This document shows positions 47,092 through 57,800 of a stretch of DNA of 64,000 nt, in pieces. Under the pieces are notes generated by a model. It saw only the letters and a list, made by a program, of their open reading frames with translations. It was not told the DNA's origin and ran no database searches. The stretch is from assembly GCA_006503475.1 (NCBI GenBank), contig RSEH01000177.1:1-64000 (forward strand), written 5' to 3'. The stretch is from Stentor roeselii. Its lineage: Eukaryota; Ciliophora; Heterotrichea; Heterotrichida; Stentoridae. Made by a program: the position numbers and the translations under genes. Numbering within the stretch: position 1 is the stretch's first letter; each line of letters opens with the position of its first letter.

Positions 47092-48549
47092 ATGGGCTGT
47101 GGGAATTCAACAGCGATGAATAGCACTGGAAAAAAATTGAAAATTTTACCTGAAATTATTGTTGACCCGAATAATTTTATTGCTACGAACTCTAAACCTT
47201 TTCAAGATGTTTATAAAATCGGAAGGCTTCTTGGAAGTGGAAGTTTTGGGGATGTTAGGATTGTCACTCATAAAGAGACTGGAGATCATCGGGCTGTTAA
47301 GATATTCAAAAAGGACTTGGCTAATACTGATGGAATGAAAAAAATGCTGGTTGATGAGTTGAATATTTTGAGGACTCTTGACCATCCAAGTATAATCCGA
47401 ATCTTCGAGTTTTTCGAAGACGATAAAAAGTACTACATTGTGATGGAGCACTGCGAAGGTGGCGAGCTATTCGAAGAAATTCTAAAAAAAGAGTACTTCG
47501 ACGAAAACGTGGCAGCGTCAATTCTTCATCAGTTATTCTCAGCAGTAGCTTACCTCCACAGCAAAAGAATCGTGCACCGTGACCTGAAACCTGAGAACAT
47601 TCTTCTCGAGGACAAAAACGACCTTCTCAACCTAAAACTAGTCGACTTCGGTCACGCGACACGTTTAAACCCAGGTTCTCGGATACGAGTTCCAGTGGGC
47701 AGTTCTTATTACATTGCCCCAGAGGTCCTAAAAGGTTCTTACACAGAAAAGTGCGACTTATGGAGCTGCGGGGTCATCACTTACATGCTCTTATCCGGAA
47801 AGCCGCCTTTTGACGGCAAGTCCGACGATGAAATCATAGAAAAAGTAAAAAAATGTTCTTATCATTTCAAAGATGAGGTTTGGAAAAGTGTCTCTAATGA
47901 AGCAAAAGATCTTATTTTTAAGTTACTTGCTCTTCCTGATGTCAGGATTTCTGCTCAAGAAGCATTAGAAGACCCTTGGCTCCAGAGAAGGGTAAAAAAG
48001 GAAAACTTGTCGAAAAAAATTGTCACTCATGCCTTGGATAACTTGAAAGGCTTCAGCAAGAATAATAAGTTGAAGGAAGCTGTTAATAGTTTTATTGCTA
48101 CTCAGTGTTTGACTGTCGCTGAAAATAAAGAGTTGAGAAATGTTTTCAAGGAAATGGATGGTAATGGAGATGGAAAACTTAGTCGCAAGGAACTTATTGA
48201 TTATTTTATTAGGGAAATGGGAGAAGATGAAGCACAGAATGAGGTTAATCGCATTTTTGCTCAGGTTGATACTGATAATAATGGATATGTGGAGTATACT
48301 GAGTTTTTGAAAGCTAGCTTGGATGGAAAAACTAGAAACAATAAAGGGTATCTTAAAAGAGCTTTTGATATGTTTGATAAGAATGGGAGTGGAACCATCA
48401 CAATTGAAGAACTTAGAAAAATCCTTGCTGGAGGAAGTGTCAGTAGTGATGGAATCTGGGCTCAAATAATTCAAGACGTAGATAAAAACGGGGACGGAGT
48501 AATCGACTTGCAAGAATTTGAGAGCCTCCTAATGAGCAAGATTAGCTAG
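47092..48549 (+). CDS. Calcium-dependent protein kinase (CDPK)
   Basis: The product (485 residues) begins MGCGNST, a myristoylation/palmitoylation signal. The kinase domain has LGSGSFGDV at 48-56, Lys70, HRDLKPEN at 162-169 and DFG at 185-187. A junction helix precedes four EF-hands (EMDGNGDGKL, QVDTDNNGYV, MFDKNGSGTI, DVDKNGDGVI), all with full calcium ligands. In CDPKs, Ca2+ binding pulls the junction helix out of the kinase. Such kinases control motility and secretion in alveolates. It is divergent from NEK at 45845, 56 bases apart. Confidence 0.96.
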   Translation: MGCGNSTAMNSTGKKLKILPEIIVDPNNFIATNSKPFQDVYKIGRLLGSGSFGDVRIVTHKETGDHRAVKIFKKDLANTDGMKKMLVDELNILRTLDHPSIIRIFEFFEDDKKYYIVMEHCEGGELFEEILKKEYFDENVAASILHQLFSAVAYLHSKRIVHRDLKPENILLEDKNDLLNLKLVDFGHATRLNPGSRIRVPVGSSYYIAPEVLKGSYTEKCDLWSCGVITYMLLSGKPPFDGKSDDEIIEKVKKCSYHFKDEVWKSVSNEAKDLIFKLLALPDVRISAQEALEDPWLQRRVKKENLSKKIVTHALDNLKGFSKNNKLKEAVNSFIATQCLTVAENKELRNVFKEMDGNGDGKLSRKELIDYFIREMGEDEAQNEVNRIFAQVDTDNNGYVEYTEFLKASLDGKTRNNKGYLKRAFDMFDKNGSGTITIEELRKILAGGSVSSDGIWAQIIQDVDKNGDGVIDLQEFESLLMSKIS

Positions 48550-48799
48550 GATCTCACCCATACATTAAAAATCACTAAATTATATCAAAAAATCTGCTCT
48601 TGATATCAAATTCTTAGCCAATCAAAATCTCTCTTTTCAAGAAAAAATCCTCACTTCAAAAAACCCTCATTCCTAAAAAAAACCAATTCTAAATCCTAAA
48701 ATTCTTAAAAAAAACTAATTTCAAAATCTCCAGTTTTCACATCTTTAACCATAGAACATTCTAATATAATCTATTCACACAAATCTTTTATAAATAAAT

Positions 48800-50074
48800 A
48801 TGATCATCAGTAATAATCCAGCACAAAGATTAGGATACGAACTGCAACGAAACAAAGAGGCAGTTCTCAGCCAGGTCTTGATCTGGTGTGAGCACTTCTT
48901 GCATTTGGCAGTGTTTTTCCTCTTTACTATTCTATGGTTAAGCGGTTTGGTTCCTCAGCCAGTGCCCTTCGCGGCGGCATCTCTTGTCCAATTGCTTCGA
49001 ATAGTGAAGCAAATGACGACACTAGCAAAGACCCAGGCCCTCGGAAGCAAAAAATTTTTCATCAAAGAGCTTCTGCTAAGTTTTTTTTCATTCCTGTTCA
49101 TTTTCTATTTGATGTTCATAAGTTACGTGCCAGAAGCTCAGCTGGTCATAAGCCTCTGCCCTCTGCTGGCAAATATGATGGTTTTTCTATTGTTTAAAGT
49201 GAAAAATTATCATAGAATCAACTATTTTTCTTCTAAACTAGAGATTTGTATACAACTTGTCGCTTTTATGGCGGTTTTGTTCGCAGGGCTTAAGGATATT
49301 CAAGTCATTCAGATGGACTGGATTTTTGTTTTTTGGTCTGTTTGGATTGAAATTTTGGTTTTTTTGGTCTTTGGAGCTCTGCAGCTTGCTAAGGGCTTTA
49401 AGAAGATATTTTATAGGAGAAATAGAGAAGATTTTAATGAAGCTGTTGGAAGGATTTGGATCGGCGCTGCTTTGATTTGCGCAGGGTTTTGTGGATTTTA
49501 CTTGTTTTTTTGTCTTTCTAGGGAATTGGATATGGATAAGTGGAATGGGGTTAAGGTTGCTATTTTGGTGTTTTTGTTGTATTTTGTTGTTCTTGCTATT
49601 TTCACATGGATTCTCAGAAATCTTTTGACGTAATTTATAAAAAGGGACTGGCTAGTCTGCCACTTCAGCACTCCAAGCTTTCAATTTTTCACCGAATCAA
49701 GAAACTCCTTACTCAACCTCGATCAACTCCAAATCACTCTAATCGACGTTGAAAATTTCCCATCAAGACTAAAGCATTTCTCCTCCAATTTCTTCCTAGT
49801 TCAAAGTGAAGACCCAGAAGAACTCCAAAATTTTTCCCACGATTCAAGCCTTGAAATTTCTAAACTCTGTTTAATTTGCTGTATAAACCCTCCAAACTCC
49901 ATCTTCATGAACTGTGGTCACGGAGGAGCCTGTTTCGAGTGTTCTTGTCAGACCTGGGCAAAGAACCAAAAGTGTTTTTACTGCAGAAGTCCAGTTCAAA
50001 TTCTTTTAAAATACGAAAGCGAGTCAGAAGGGGTAGTCGAAGTGACTCGAGCAGTGAAAGTAAAGTTAAATTAA
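48800..50074 (+). CDS. Multi-membrane-helix RING finger protein, one intron (paralogue of 17409-18698)
   Basis: Exons 48800-49629 and 49645-50074 give 419 residues. Several hydrophobic helices (first exon) are followed by a C-terminal RING: CLICCINPPNSIFMNCGHGG, then CFECSC and CFYCRSP. The 15-base intron GTAATTTATAAAAAG joins LLT to DWLVCHF at the same codon and phase as in the paralogue. Domain order, length and the intron show common descent; sequence identity outside the RING and helix loops is low. It is probably a membrane E3 ligase. Confidence 0.87.
49630..49644 (+). other. 15-base intron
   Basis: GTAATTTATAAAAAG. It removes an in-frame TAA and connects the membrane region with the RING. 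Confidence 0.88.
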
Positions 50075-50085
50075 TAACATTTTAA

Positions 50086-51927
50086 ATGGACTTCAAAGGA
50101 ATTCTTGACAAAGACATTCCTGAAGCCCTTCAAGTGAACTCGAAGTTCGCCCGTTCATTCGAGGCGAAAAAGCGTCGAGAAGAGATTCAAAAGGCGAAGG
50201 AGCGTGCACAAGAACTTCATCTTTACTCAGGCTCTGAAGTCTCATCATCGGAAAGTGAGGACTCTTCAGCGGAGCTGCTGACTTCGAAGGCCAACTCCAA
50301 GTTTTTAAAGCTCATGACAATGATAAAGACGAGTGACCCGGCACTGAAAGACCCGGACTACAAAGCTTTCAGTGACTCTGACTTTGAGACTTCTTCAGAG
50401 AAGTCCTTAAAACAAGGAAAAGAAGGGAAACAAGTGAAGCCTGTCAGGTACAAAGACCAACTCAGGCAAAGTCTTTTAAACCCGACGACTGACAAGCCAA
50501 ACACTGAAGTCCAGAAGCAAAGAGAGCTGAAAGATGACTTTTTGTCTGCAGTCAGTCAGTGGGAAAACCTTGATAAAGACCAGGACCTGCTCAAGCCTCG
50601 CAAGCAGGACTCAAAAAAGGACTCAGAAGATGATTTAATTGAAGCTGTGCAGGAAATCACTAAGGACAAGAAAGAACTAAAAAAGTTAAAAGAATTCTGG
50701 GGAACAAGTGAAAGTCATGATGACCAGTTCTTGAAAAACTTCGTTTTGAAGAAGATGTGGCAGGAACCTGATGAAAAGTTACTTACTTATGATGAGATTG
50801 TAGAAGAGGAAGATGAGAAAAAGACAAATGAAGCTGAAAAATTCGAAACTGCTTACAACTTCCGATTTGAAGAAGAAGGTTTCGATAAACTAAAATGTAA
50901 CCTTTAAACAGCCTACCCTCGAAACATCGACCAATCAGTACGAAAAAAGTCAGAAACCCGAAAAACTCAGCGAGAACTAAAAAAAGAACGAAAAGAACAA
51001 GAAAAACTTTCAAGAGCCGAAGAAATAAAACGTTTAAAAAACCTAAAAAAAGCTGAAATCGCTTCAAAACTTTCCCTAATCGAAAAATTCGCCGGTACTA
51101 AACCCTTAATGCAGGCAGAAACATTTGAAAAAGACTTCGACCCAGCAGAGTACGACAAAGAAATGTCTCAGATGTTCAACGATTCTTACTATCAAGTCGA
51201 AGACCGTCCTATGGTAGACCCAGACGACATTGAAAAGGTTCAAGAAAACGACGTCGACGTTCTAAGAATCGAGCAAACCGCTGAAATCCCTGCAAGTCTC
51301 AAGGAAGGCACCCAGGGCACCTGGTGGTTATGCGACGGCTGCGAAGAAGGCATTCCTGAAAATCGCTGGCGCTTTGACTGCCTTGAATGCCCGAATTTCA
51401 CATTGTGCGAGGCTTGCCGGGCGAAGGTCGTTCATGAGCATCGATTAAAGCGCTTGAAAGTACCTCTTGGCTGTGCACCGCCTTCGAATGTTGTTAAAGT
51501 TTTGTGTGATGACTGTGGAAAAGACATTTCTCGTGAAATGCAGTTTGACTGCACACAATGTGATGACTTTAGTGTTTGTGAACAATGTCTTGAAAGCACT
51601 TCTCATCCACATCAGCTGAAAAGTGTTCAGGACTTGTGGAAAGAACTTGAAGCTCTTGATTATGAAGATATGGTCGCTGGGGTACCTTGTAGATTCAAGT
51701 ATCGGCAGGTTAGACCTCGGGACTATGGACTCACCACTGATGAGATCTTTGAGTGGGAGGATAAAAAGTTGAATAAACTTGTCAGTCTTAAGAAAATCGC
51801 TCCTTATCGAGAAGATGACGAAGTCAAAGTCACCAAGAAGAAAAAGAAATTCGTCGAAAAATCAAAAGAAAAAAAGAAAAAAGATAAAAAAATTACTAGA
51901 GAAGAAAGTTATAAAACAGGTAATTAG
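50086..51927 (+). CDS. KRI1: KRI1 ribosome-biogenesis factor with two inserted ZZ-type zinc fingers, one intron
   Basis: Exons 50086-50896 and 50912-51927 give 608 residues. The N-terminal half is acidic and lysine-rich as in KRI1, with YNFRFEEEGFDKLK and, after the 15-base intron (GTAACCTTTAAACAG), SYPRNIDQSVRKKSETRKTQ and the EKDFDPAEYDKEM block. The C-terminal KRI1 domain is at about 512-570 (LDYEDMVAGVPCRFKYRQVR and GLTTDEIFEWEDKKLNKLVS). Between them, at 408-500, are two fingers of ZZ type: LCDGCEEG...CLECPNFTLCEACR and LCDDCGKD...CTQCDDFSVCEQCL, each with a closing H-x-H pair. KRI1 works with KRR1 in 40S subunit assembly in the nucleolus. The zinc fingers are not part of the family as I know it. 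Confidence 0.88.
50897..50911 (+). other. 15-base intron
   Basis: GTAACCTTTAAACAG. It splits a codon after its first base and removes an in-frame TAA in the middle of the conserved KRI1 region. Confidence 0.88.
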
Positions 51928-52682
51928 AATTCGATTGAATATTTAATACTCCATTGTTTATATAGTTCCTCATGGATAATTCTTAATTTTTCTGATCTTT
52001 TATAACCCATTTCAGGGTATTTCCAACGTTTTAAGTAGGTGTCGTTGGTGAAGTACTTGTTTATTTCCAATACTAACTGGTCAAAATTGCTTTGATCTCC
52101 TTGTCTCACCTCAGTCAATGCAATAGTAGTGCAGGTCTTAGTCCCCGTGAGTTTACCCAATCGGTCTTTATTTTTTATGATGCAGTAAGGAACTGACATC
52201 GCTTCACAGAGAGATGGAAGCCAGACTACAAGTTCAATTGGATCCACGTCCCAAGCGATCACTACCAGCTTTGCAAGACCTTTTTCAACGAGTGAAGTCA
52301 CGTGTTTCAGTCCAAATTTCAAAACAACTGGCTTTGGAGATGATGAAGGGACCTTTTTTGAAATGATAGCTTCGGATAAAGCTTTTAAACGCGCGCATTT
52401 TGATGAACGAGTCTCGGGTTTGTATTTTCTTAGTAGTCGGAATAATGAATAGGTCGTGTTTATACCCAGAGGACTGTAGAACGGGTTCAGTGCTGGAGGA
52501 ATTTTCAAACTTTTTAGTAAAAGTTTACGTTTTCGCTGGATTTGGATGTATTCTGCCCATCGCACGTAAAATCGTAGGTTCCGACGAGGCTGGATTGAAC
52601 CGATTCTAGAAAGTTTTACTCGGGTTGTGAATAAAGGGTTTTCATTTGGTGGAGGTGAGGCTGGCGGGATTTTTTTTACCAT
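51924..52682 (-). CDS. Divergent paralogue of ribosomal protein eL8 (L7a)
   Basis: The product (252 residues) keeps the RPL7A framework: NPLFTTRVKLSRIGSIQPRR, YVRWAEYIQIQRKRKLLLKS, LAKLVVIAWDVDPIELVVWL and SVPYCIIKNKDRLGKLTGTK. It differs strongly from the canonical copy at 15238-15984 in the linker (residues 65-120) and in the C-terminal tail, and its base composition and codon use are ordinary, not those of a highly expressed gene. It is probably an alternative eL8 used under particular conditions or in a different particle. Its stop (TTAG overlap, 51924-51927) overlaps that of KRI1 on the other strand by four bases. Confidence 0.88.
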   Translation of the reverse strand: MVKKIPPASPPPNENPLFTTRVKLSRIGSIQPRRNLRFYVRWAEYIQIQRKRKLLLKSLKIPPALNPFYSPLGINTTYSLFRLLRKYKPETRSSKCARLKALSEAIISKKVPSSSPKPVVLKFGLKHVTSLVEKGLAKLVVIAWDVDPIELVVWLPSLCEAMSVPYCIIKNKDRLGKLTGTKTCTTIALTEVRQGDQSNFDQLVLEINKYFTNDTYLKRWKYPEMGYKRSEKLRIIHEELYKQWSIKYSIEF

Positions 52683-52959
52683 TTATAATTTTTGTGATTA
52701 TTGCAGTAATTAATAGAAGTTATGAAATGGTGAGTATAGGGTTTAATATTGGATTATAAATTGTTTGATTAAAAATTTCAAATTTTGAAGATTCAAGGAA
52801 AAGTGATTTAAGAATTTTTCGAAATTTGATATAAATTTTATTGAAGTATAATAATTATCAAGTGCTTTGATATTAGGATATTGAATGAATCGCTTTTATG
52901 AAGTAATTATTTAATCAGTAATCACTTATTTTTTTCACTATAGACTTTCATTAAAACCA

Positions 52960-53160
52960 AAAACAATGTCCCAGCACTCAATTATGTTCCTTGATTCAAC
53001 ATTAGGGTCTAGAATAACTAATTCTTTAATATATGCTTCATCCATATTCTTTATTAGCCACTTGGCTTTAGATTGAAATTCTGTTCACTATAGAAAATAT
53101 CTTCACCTAAAATTATTGTAAGTGACTTGATAGTGATTGGGTATTAATTTGAAAAAGGTG
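52960..53160 (-). pseudogene. Relic of the RING/PHR-like gene
   Basis: Homologous to the functional gene at 53875-54819: 53006-53040 (ATTCAACATTAGGGTCTAGAATAACTAATTC) matches 54029-54061, and the decoded minus-strand words KNMDEAYIKELVILDPNVES align with [19 protein letters not shown], with TIILGEDIFYSEQNFN against [16 protein letters not shown]. Stops and shifts break it. The extent is at least 200 bases; traces may continue to about 53750. Confidence 0.65.
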
Positions 53161-53874
53161 TTCTAAAACTCTTCAACATAATTGGGACTTTTAAATCACA
53201 TTTGATATCGCGTGAGTATTACAATAGTCAAGACTGCATTTAATATTCTCAAGTATTAGAATCAAGTTTCTTTACCTTTAAATGGCAAAAATGTTATAAA
53301 GAGTATCAAGTAATTGATTTGAGATTATACTACTGCAGAATATTCTTCTTCATTTTCTATTGAGTTTAAACCATTTCATCAATTGTAAAAAAATTGATTC
53401 ACTGCAAACAAGGCACATAGTCTGGGAATTTCTATTAAAATTCTGATACAGCTCAAACAAAACTTACGTCCTTACGAGTTTGCAATAGACACAACCCTCT
53501 AAGTATCACACTAGAAATAAATCAGCTTCTCCAATTATTTAGTTTATATGAGAAAGGGATCATTACCTTAAAGCAGATGTTAATTAAAGATTATATTTAA
53601 GCACATCGATAGATGATAACAAACTAAAAATGATTTAGATAAGATACTAATCATAAGTGATAATTGAACCTCATACTATGATTCGCAATAAATCAAAACA
53701 ATCTATATCAGTATTTGGAGGTCATGCGATTTTGAAAAATAAAGAATTAAAAGCTTTTATTATTATTTAATAAACCTAAGATATCAAGAAGCTATAAATT
53801 AATAGTATTTTTTCTTTCATCGTGTTATTATTTAAAATTTTAGGAGCTGAAATTATAAATAGTTGTTAACTCAA
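53161..53874. other. Gene-poor stretch, possibly further decayed parts of the same relic
   Basis: About 700 bases with slightly raised G+C in short patches (53395-53520) and no open frame. It is consistent with an older 5' part of the relic at 52960-53160, but I cannot align it by eye. Confidence 0.35.
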
Positions 53875-54819
53875 TTATTTACTCTTATCAAATACTAAAA
53901 AAATGCTCCAAACTCCTCCAGAATCATTTGCGATTTGTATTGAATAATCCTTATAAACAAAATTATTCTTTGTTTCTGATAAAAGATAAATAGTCTTACC
54001 TTCTATTTGATATCTTAAAGTATATTCAACATCAGAGTCCAAGATAATAGATTCTTTAAAAATATGCTTTATCAACAACCTGGGTTCTTCTGTGAGTTTT
54101 GGGTTAATTTTTTCATCAACAAAAACAATTTTTTCACCCATGAATATTGTAAAAGACGTAATTTTAAGAGAATTTGTTTTAATATAAGATGCTCCGAATC
54201 CGAACCCCTTAAGTAAAATAGGTTCATTAGAAGTAATCTTTAACTTATCATCACAATATCCTGCTTCATGAGTCAAAGTGCAAAAACTTATTTTTGTTCC
54301 AAGCCAGCAAACATCTTCATTAAAAAACGACTCTTCTCTCGCAAAAATAATATCAGATATACTCTCAAGACATTGACTCGCCAAAGAGCAATTCACGTAA
54401 TCAAAATTATGTTTACTGTCAAATTCAACTAAATTATATTTCTTCACAAGGTTCAAATGATCAAAAATATCTCCATTCAAATTCATTAAAAGTTCATTAG
54501 AAATATTTTCAGCATTAGCATAATCCAAACTGCATCGAATACATTCAAGTACCTCCAAATCAAAATCCCTCTGACTAATCAATCCATTAAAAACACTTTC
54601 GATCATCTGAGGCCTACTCTTCTCATCTTCCTCCTCAACCTTCCAATCATCTCCTTTAAAGCTCTCTTGATCAATAGTCAAAAACATTGAATCAACACAA
54701 ATAGGGCACTTTTGAACTGAATTCCTTTCTAAAAACTGAACACATTTCAAACAAAACCAATGTTCACAAGAATTAACAAGGCACTTATTTTTTTCCCCTT
54801 GACAATAACAGCAAATCAT
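53875..54819 (-). CDS. RING finger / PHR-like protein
   Basis: The product (314 residues) starts with a RING-type motif ([28 protein letters not shown] at residues 3-42). A helical stretch follows, with [20 protein letters not shown] near 110. Residues 170-310 look like a beta-sandwich of PHR type: [38 protein letters not shown] and [16 protein letters not shown] domains read out substrate in other E3 ligases. It shares the divergent promoter with STK36 (31 bases between start codons). Confidence 0.75.
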   Translation of the reverse strand: MICCYCQGEKNKCLVNSCEHWFCLKCVQFLERNSVQKCPICVDSMFLTIDQESFKGDDWKVEEEDEKSRPQMIESVFNGLISQRDFDLEVLECIRCSLDYANAENISNELLMNLNGDIFDHLNLVKKYNLVEFDSKHNFDYVNCSLASQCLESISDIIFAREESFFNEDVCWLGTKISFCTLTHEAGYCDDKLKITSNEPILLKGFGFGASYIKTNSLKITSFTIFMGEKIVFVDEKINPKLTEEPRLLIKHIFKESIILDSDVEYTLRYQIEGKTIYLLSETKNNFVYKDYSIQIANDSGGVWSIFLVFDKSK

Positions 54820-54850
54820 AATAATACCCCACTTTCATATCAATACAAAA

Positions 54851-57800
54851 ATGGACAACTATCACGTCCTTCACCCAATCGGCGAAGGTTCCTTCGGAAA
54901 AGTATTCAAAGGTCGCAGGAAATACTCAGGGCAGATCGTGGCTTTAAAGTTCATCACAAAGCGAGGAAAGACGGAAAAAGACCTGAATAACCTTCGTCAA
55001 GAAATCGACATTCTCCGCGGGCTGCACCACGAAAATATCATTCTTCTGCTTGATTCATTTGAAACTCCACATGAGTTCTGTGTAGTTACTGAATTCGCGC
55101 AAGGAGAACTGTTTGAAATCTTGGAAGATGACCACAACTTGCCAGAGTCAGAAGTGAGAAAAATCGCTCAACAACTGGTGCAAAGTCTTCATTACCTTCA
55201 TAGTCACCGTATCATCCACCGTGATATGAAGCCTCAAAATATTCTGATATCAGCGAATGGAACAGTGAAGCTATGTGACTTCGGCTTCGCTAGAGCGATG
55301 AGTTCCTCAACAATAGTCCTGACGTCAATAAAAGGTACTCCTCTTTATATGGCTCCAGAGCTGGTACAAGAGATGCCATACAACCACACCGCTGACTTAT
55401 GGAGTCTCGGTGTAATTATCTACGAACTCTACGTCGGCCAGCCTCCATTTTACACGACTTCAATATACACTCTCATAAACCTAATCGTGAAAGACCCAGT
55501 AAAGTTCCCTGAAAACATGTCCCCTGACTTCAAAAGCTTTTTAAAAGGTCTTCTAAATAAACTTCCCCAAGAAAGACTTGCCTGGCCTGACTTGCTCGAC
55601 CATCCATTTGTAAAAGAAACCGAGGAAGAAAAAGTGAAAAGACAAATGAGGACTGACAAGTACTTAAAATGGGCAGGTATTGAAAATTCAACTTCAGAGC
55701 CAGCAAAGAAAATGACAAGCGCTGTGAGCGACTCACCCGATCTTTGGACTCGTTTCGAGGTTTTAGCTTCAGATGACGGAGGATGTAGCAAGTTACGTCA
55801 TGATCCTGGCTTTTTAGAGAAATTTGTAGCTTTACTTAACTCCACTGCTGATTTACGTAATGCAAAAGAAAGGAAAAATCAGGTCGTGCTTAGTTTGAAG
55901 ATTTTATTACAGGTCATGAGCAGGTCTAAAAGCGAAGACCCGAATCTGGACATTTTAAAGTCGCCGAGTCTTGCAACGAGTTTGATCGGATTTATGAAAA
56001 GATGCATTAAACAGGACCAGAACTCTTCTTCAGCTGTTCTTATCGATGTGGTAGGGGACTGCATTAAATCAATCGGTCAGATGCTCAAGTCGACCTTTAA
56101 CAAGTCCTTAGGTCTCGACAACACCTTAGTAAAAAGTGTGATTCCAGTCATTTCTCCTCTTTTGGCTTATCCCAACGCTTCCGACGTGTTAAGTCTTCAG
56201 ATGAACACAGTGAAAACCTTAGGAGTCATCTTATCACAAGCAGGGACAATTCCAGTCCGTTGTCTTTACGTCTACAAAGAAATGAGCGACTCTTCCATCT
56301 TCAAAGAACTGATCAGTCTTCTCAAGACAAATCAAAACCTCGGCCTTCATCGTCTCATTATCCAGACCTTGTCCTTCGCAGTGCATCCAACAAATGGCGA
56401 AGTCTTTTTATTCCCTTGGAAGCGAAATCGAAGTGAAATGGTTTCTGAATTCAACGACGCCTTCAGCGTCTTCGATGGAGTCCGTCAGTTGATCTGGTCA
56501 AATCTTAATGAATTTTCCTGGCTTCCACTGTTCATGGACGTGTTTTCCACTGAAGACGAGGGAAACTTGACGAAAATTTCAGTCCTTCGAATTATTTTAC
56601 AGATGATTCGAGTTTCTCGAGATGCTTTAGATGTTTTAACGTCTTATCGAGGGTTTATATCGATAGTCACTAGTCAATTACGACATGAAGACGTGACTAT
56701 TGTTGGGATTTCATTGCAGATCTTGACTCATCTGCTAAAACAAATGGCGGCGCTTAGAAGAAAAGTGACTGACCTCGACATCGACGTGACTCTCGTCATG
56801 GACTTGTTTGAATCGTTCTACGCGCCTTGTGATCGACAAGTAATAGCAATGGAAGCTCTTTGCTTGACGGCAGAACTGATCCAATCAGGGAATTCCAAGA
56901 CTGCTGATTTGATTTTAAATAAATTCACATCAGCTTCTACTCTTCGAATGCTTGCAACGCTTTTATCTCCTAGTTCTCGTCAAGAAGAACTTAAAAAAAT
57001 AGAAGGCAGTGGATACGGCTGCTTGTTTATGGGCTTCGCAGATGGACCTGTGTTGTTAATTCAAAGAGTTCTTGCGAAATTAATGCAGAACCAAGCAGCT
57101 TTAGCTGATTTTCTCTTGACGAGTGCTGAAGTGATTCCAGATCTAGTGATTTCAATAATCAACTCTTTAAGTCCTCGATGTGAGATCTCTCCAAAGGGAG
57201 TGATTTCGCTTTTAACTTACATTCACGACGCGATTTACTCTGACTTTCGAGTGTTACTTCAAAAAATGATGCAAGAGGGGATATTAAAGAGCATGGCTGC
57301 TCTTTTAAAAGAAAATCAACTTTTAAGTATCCAAGAATGGCCGATCATCTGTGGGGGGGGCCCTTCAGCTGTAGGTCTCATTGTGGCTCAAGTCCTGCGA
57401 ATCTTCAACTTGCCCTACACGACTCAGTCCTACGCGCGGGAGATCGAGTCGATTAATAAAGAGTTTTCGAGCTGCGAGGTGATCAGCATTACGTTGAACA
57501 TCATGAAGCATCTGAGCAAGGAACACTTGAGCATCGCTGTTAGTCTTCTGGCAAGACTGGTGCTGAATAATGACCCAGGAAAGCCTTTTGCCCAACAGTT
57601 TATCCAAGCAGGGGGAATGAGTTGTATTAACAAGTACAACTTGCTGGCACAGGACAACTCGATCCACACTATTATCGACACCTTGTCACTTATCAGTCAG
57701 TTAGCAAGACTACAGAAGGAAAATTATGAATTAATTCATCAAATCGGAATTTACTCTGACCTTGCAAGGCTTATTGAACATCGTGATTCGGGAATAAGGA

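Noticed and set aside
51109-51927. Stand-alone ZZ zinc-finger protein
   Set aside because: A 15-base intron at 50897-50911 joins it in frame to the KRI1 N-terminus, and KRI1-specific sequence lies on both sides of the fingers.
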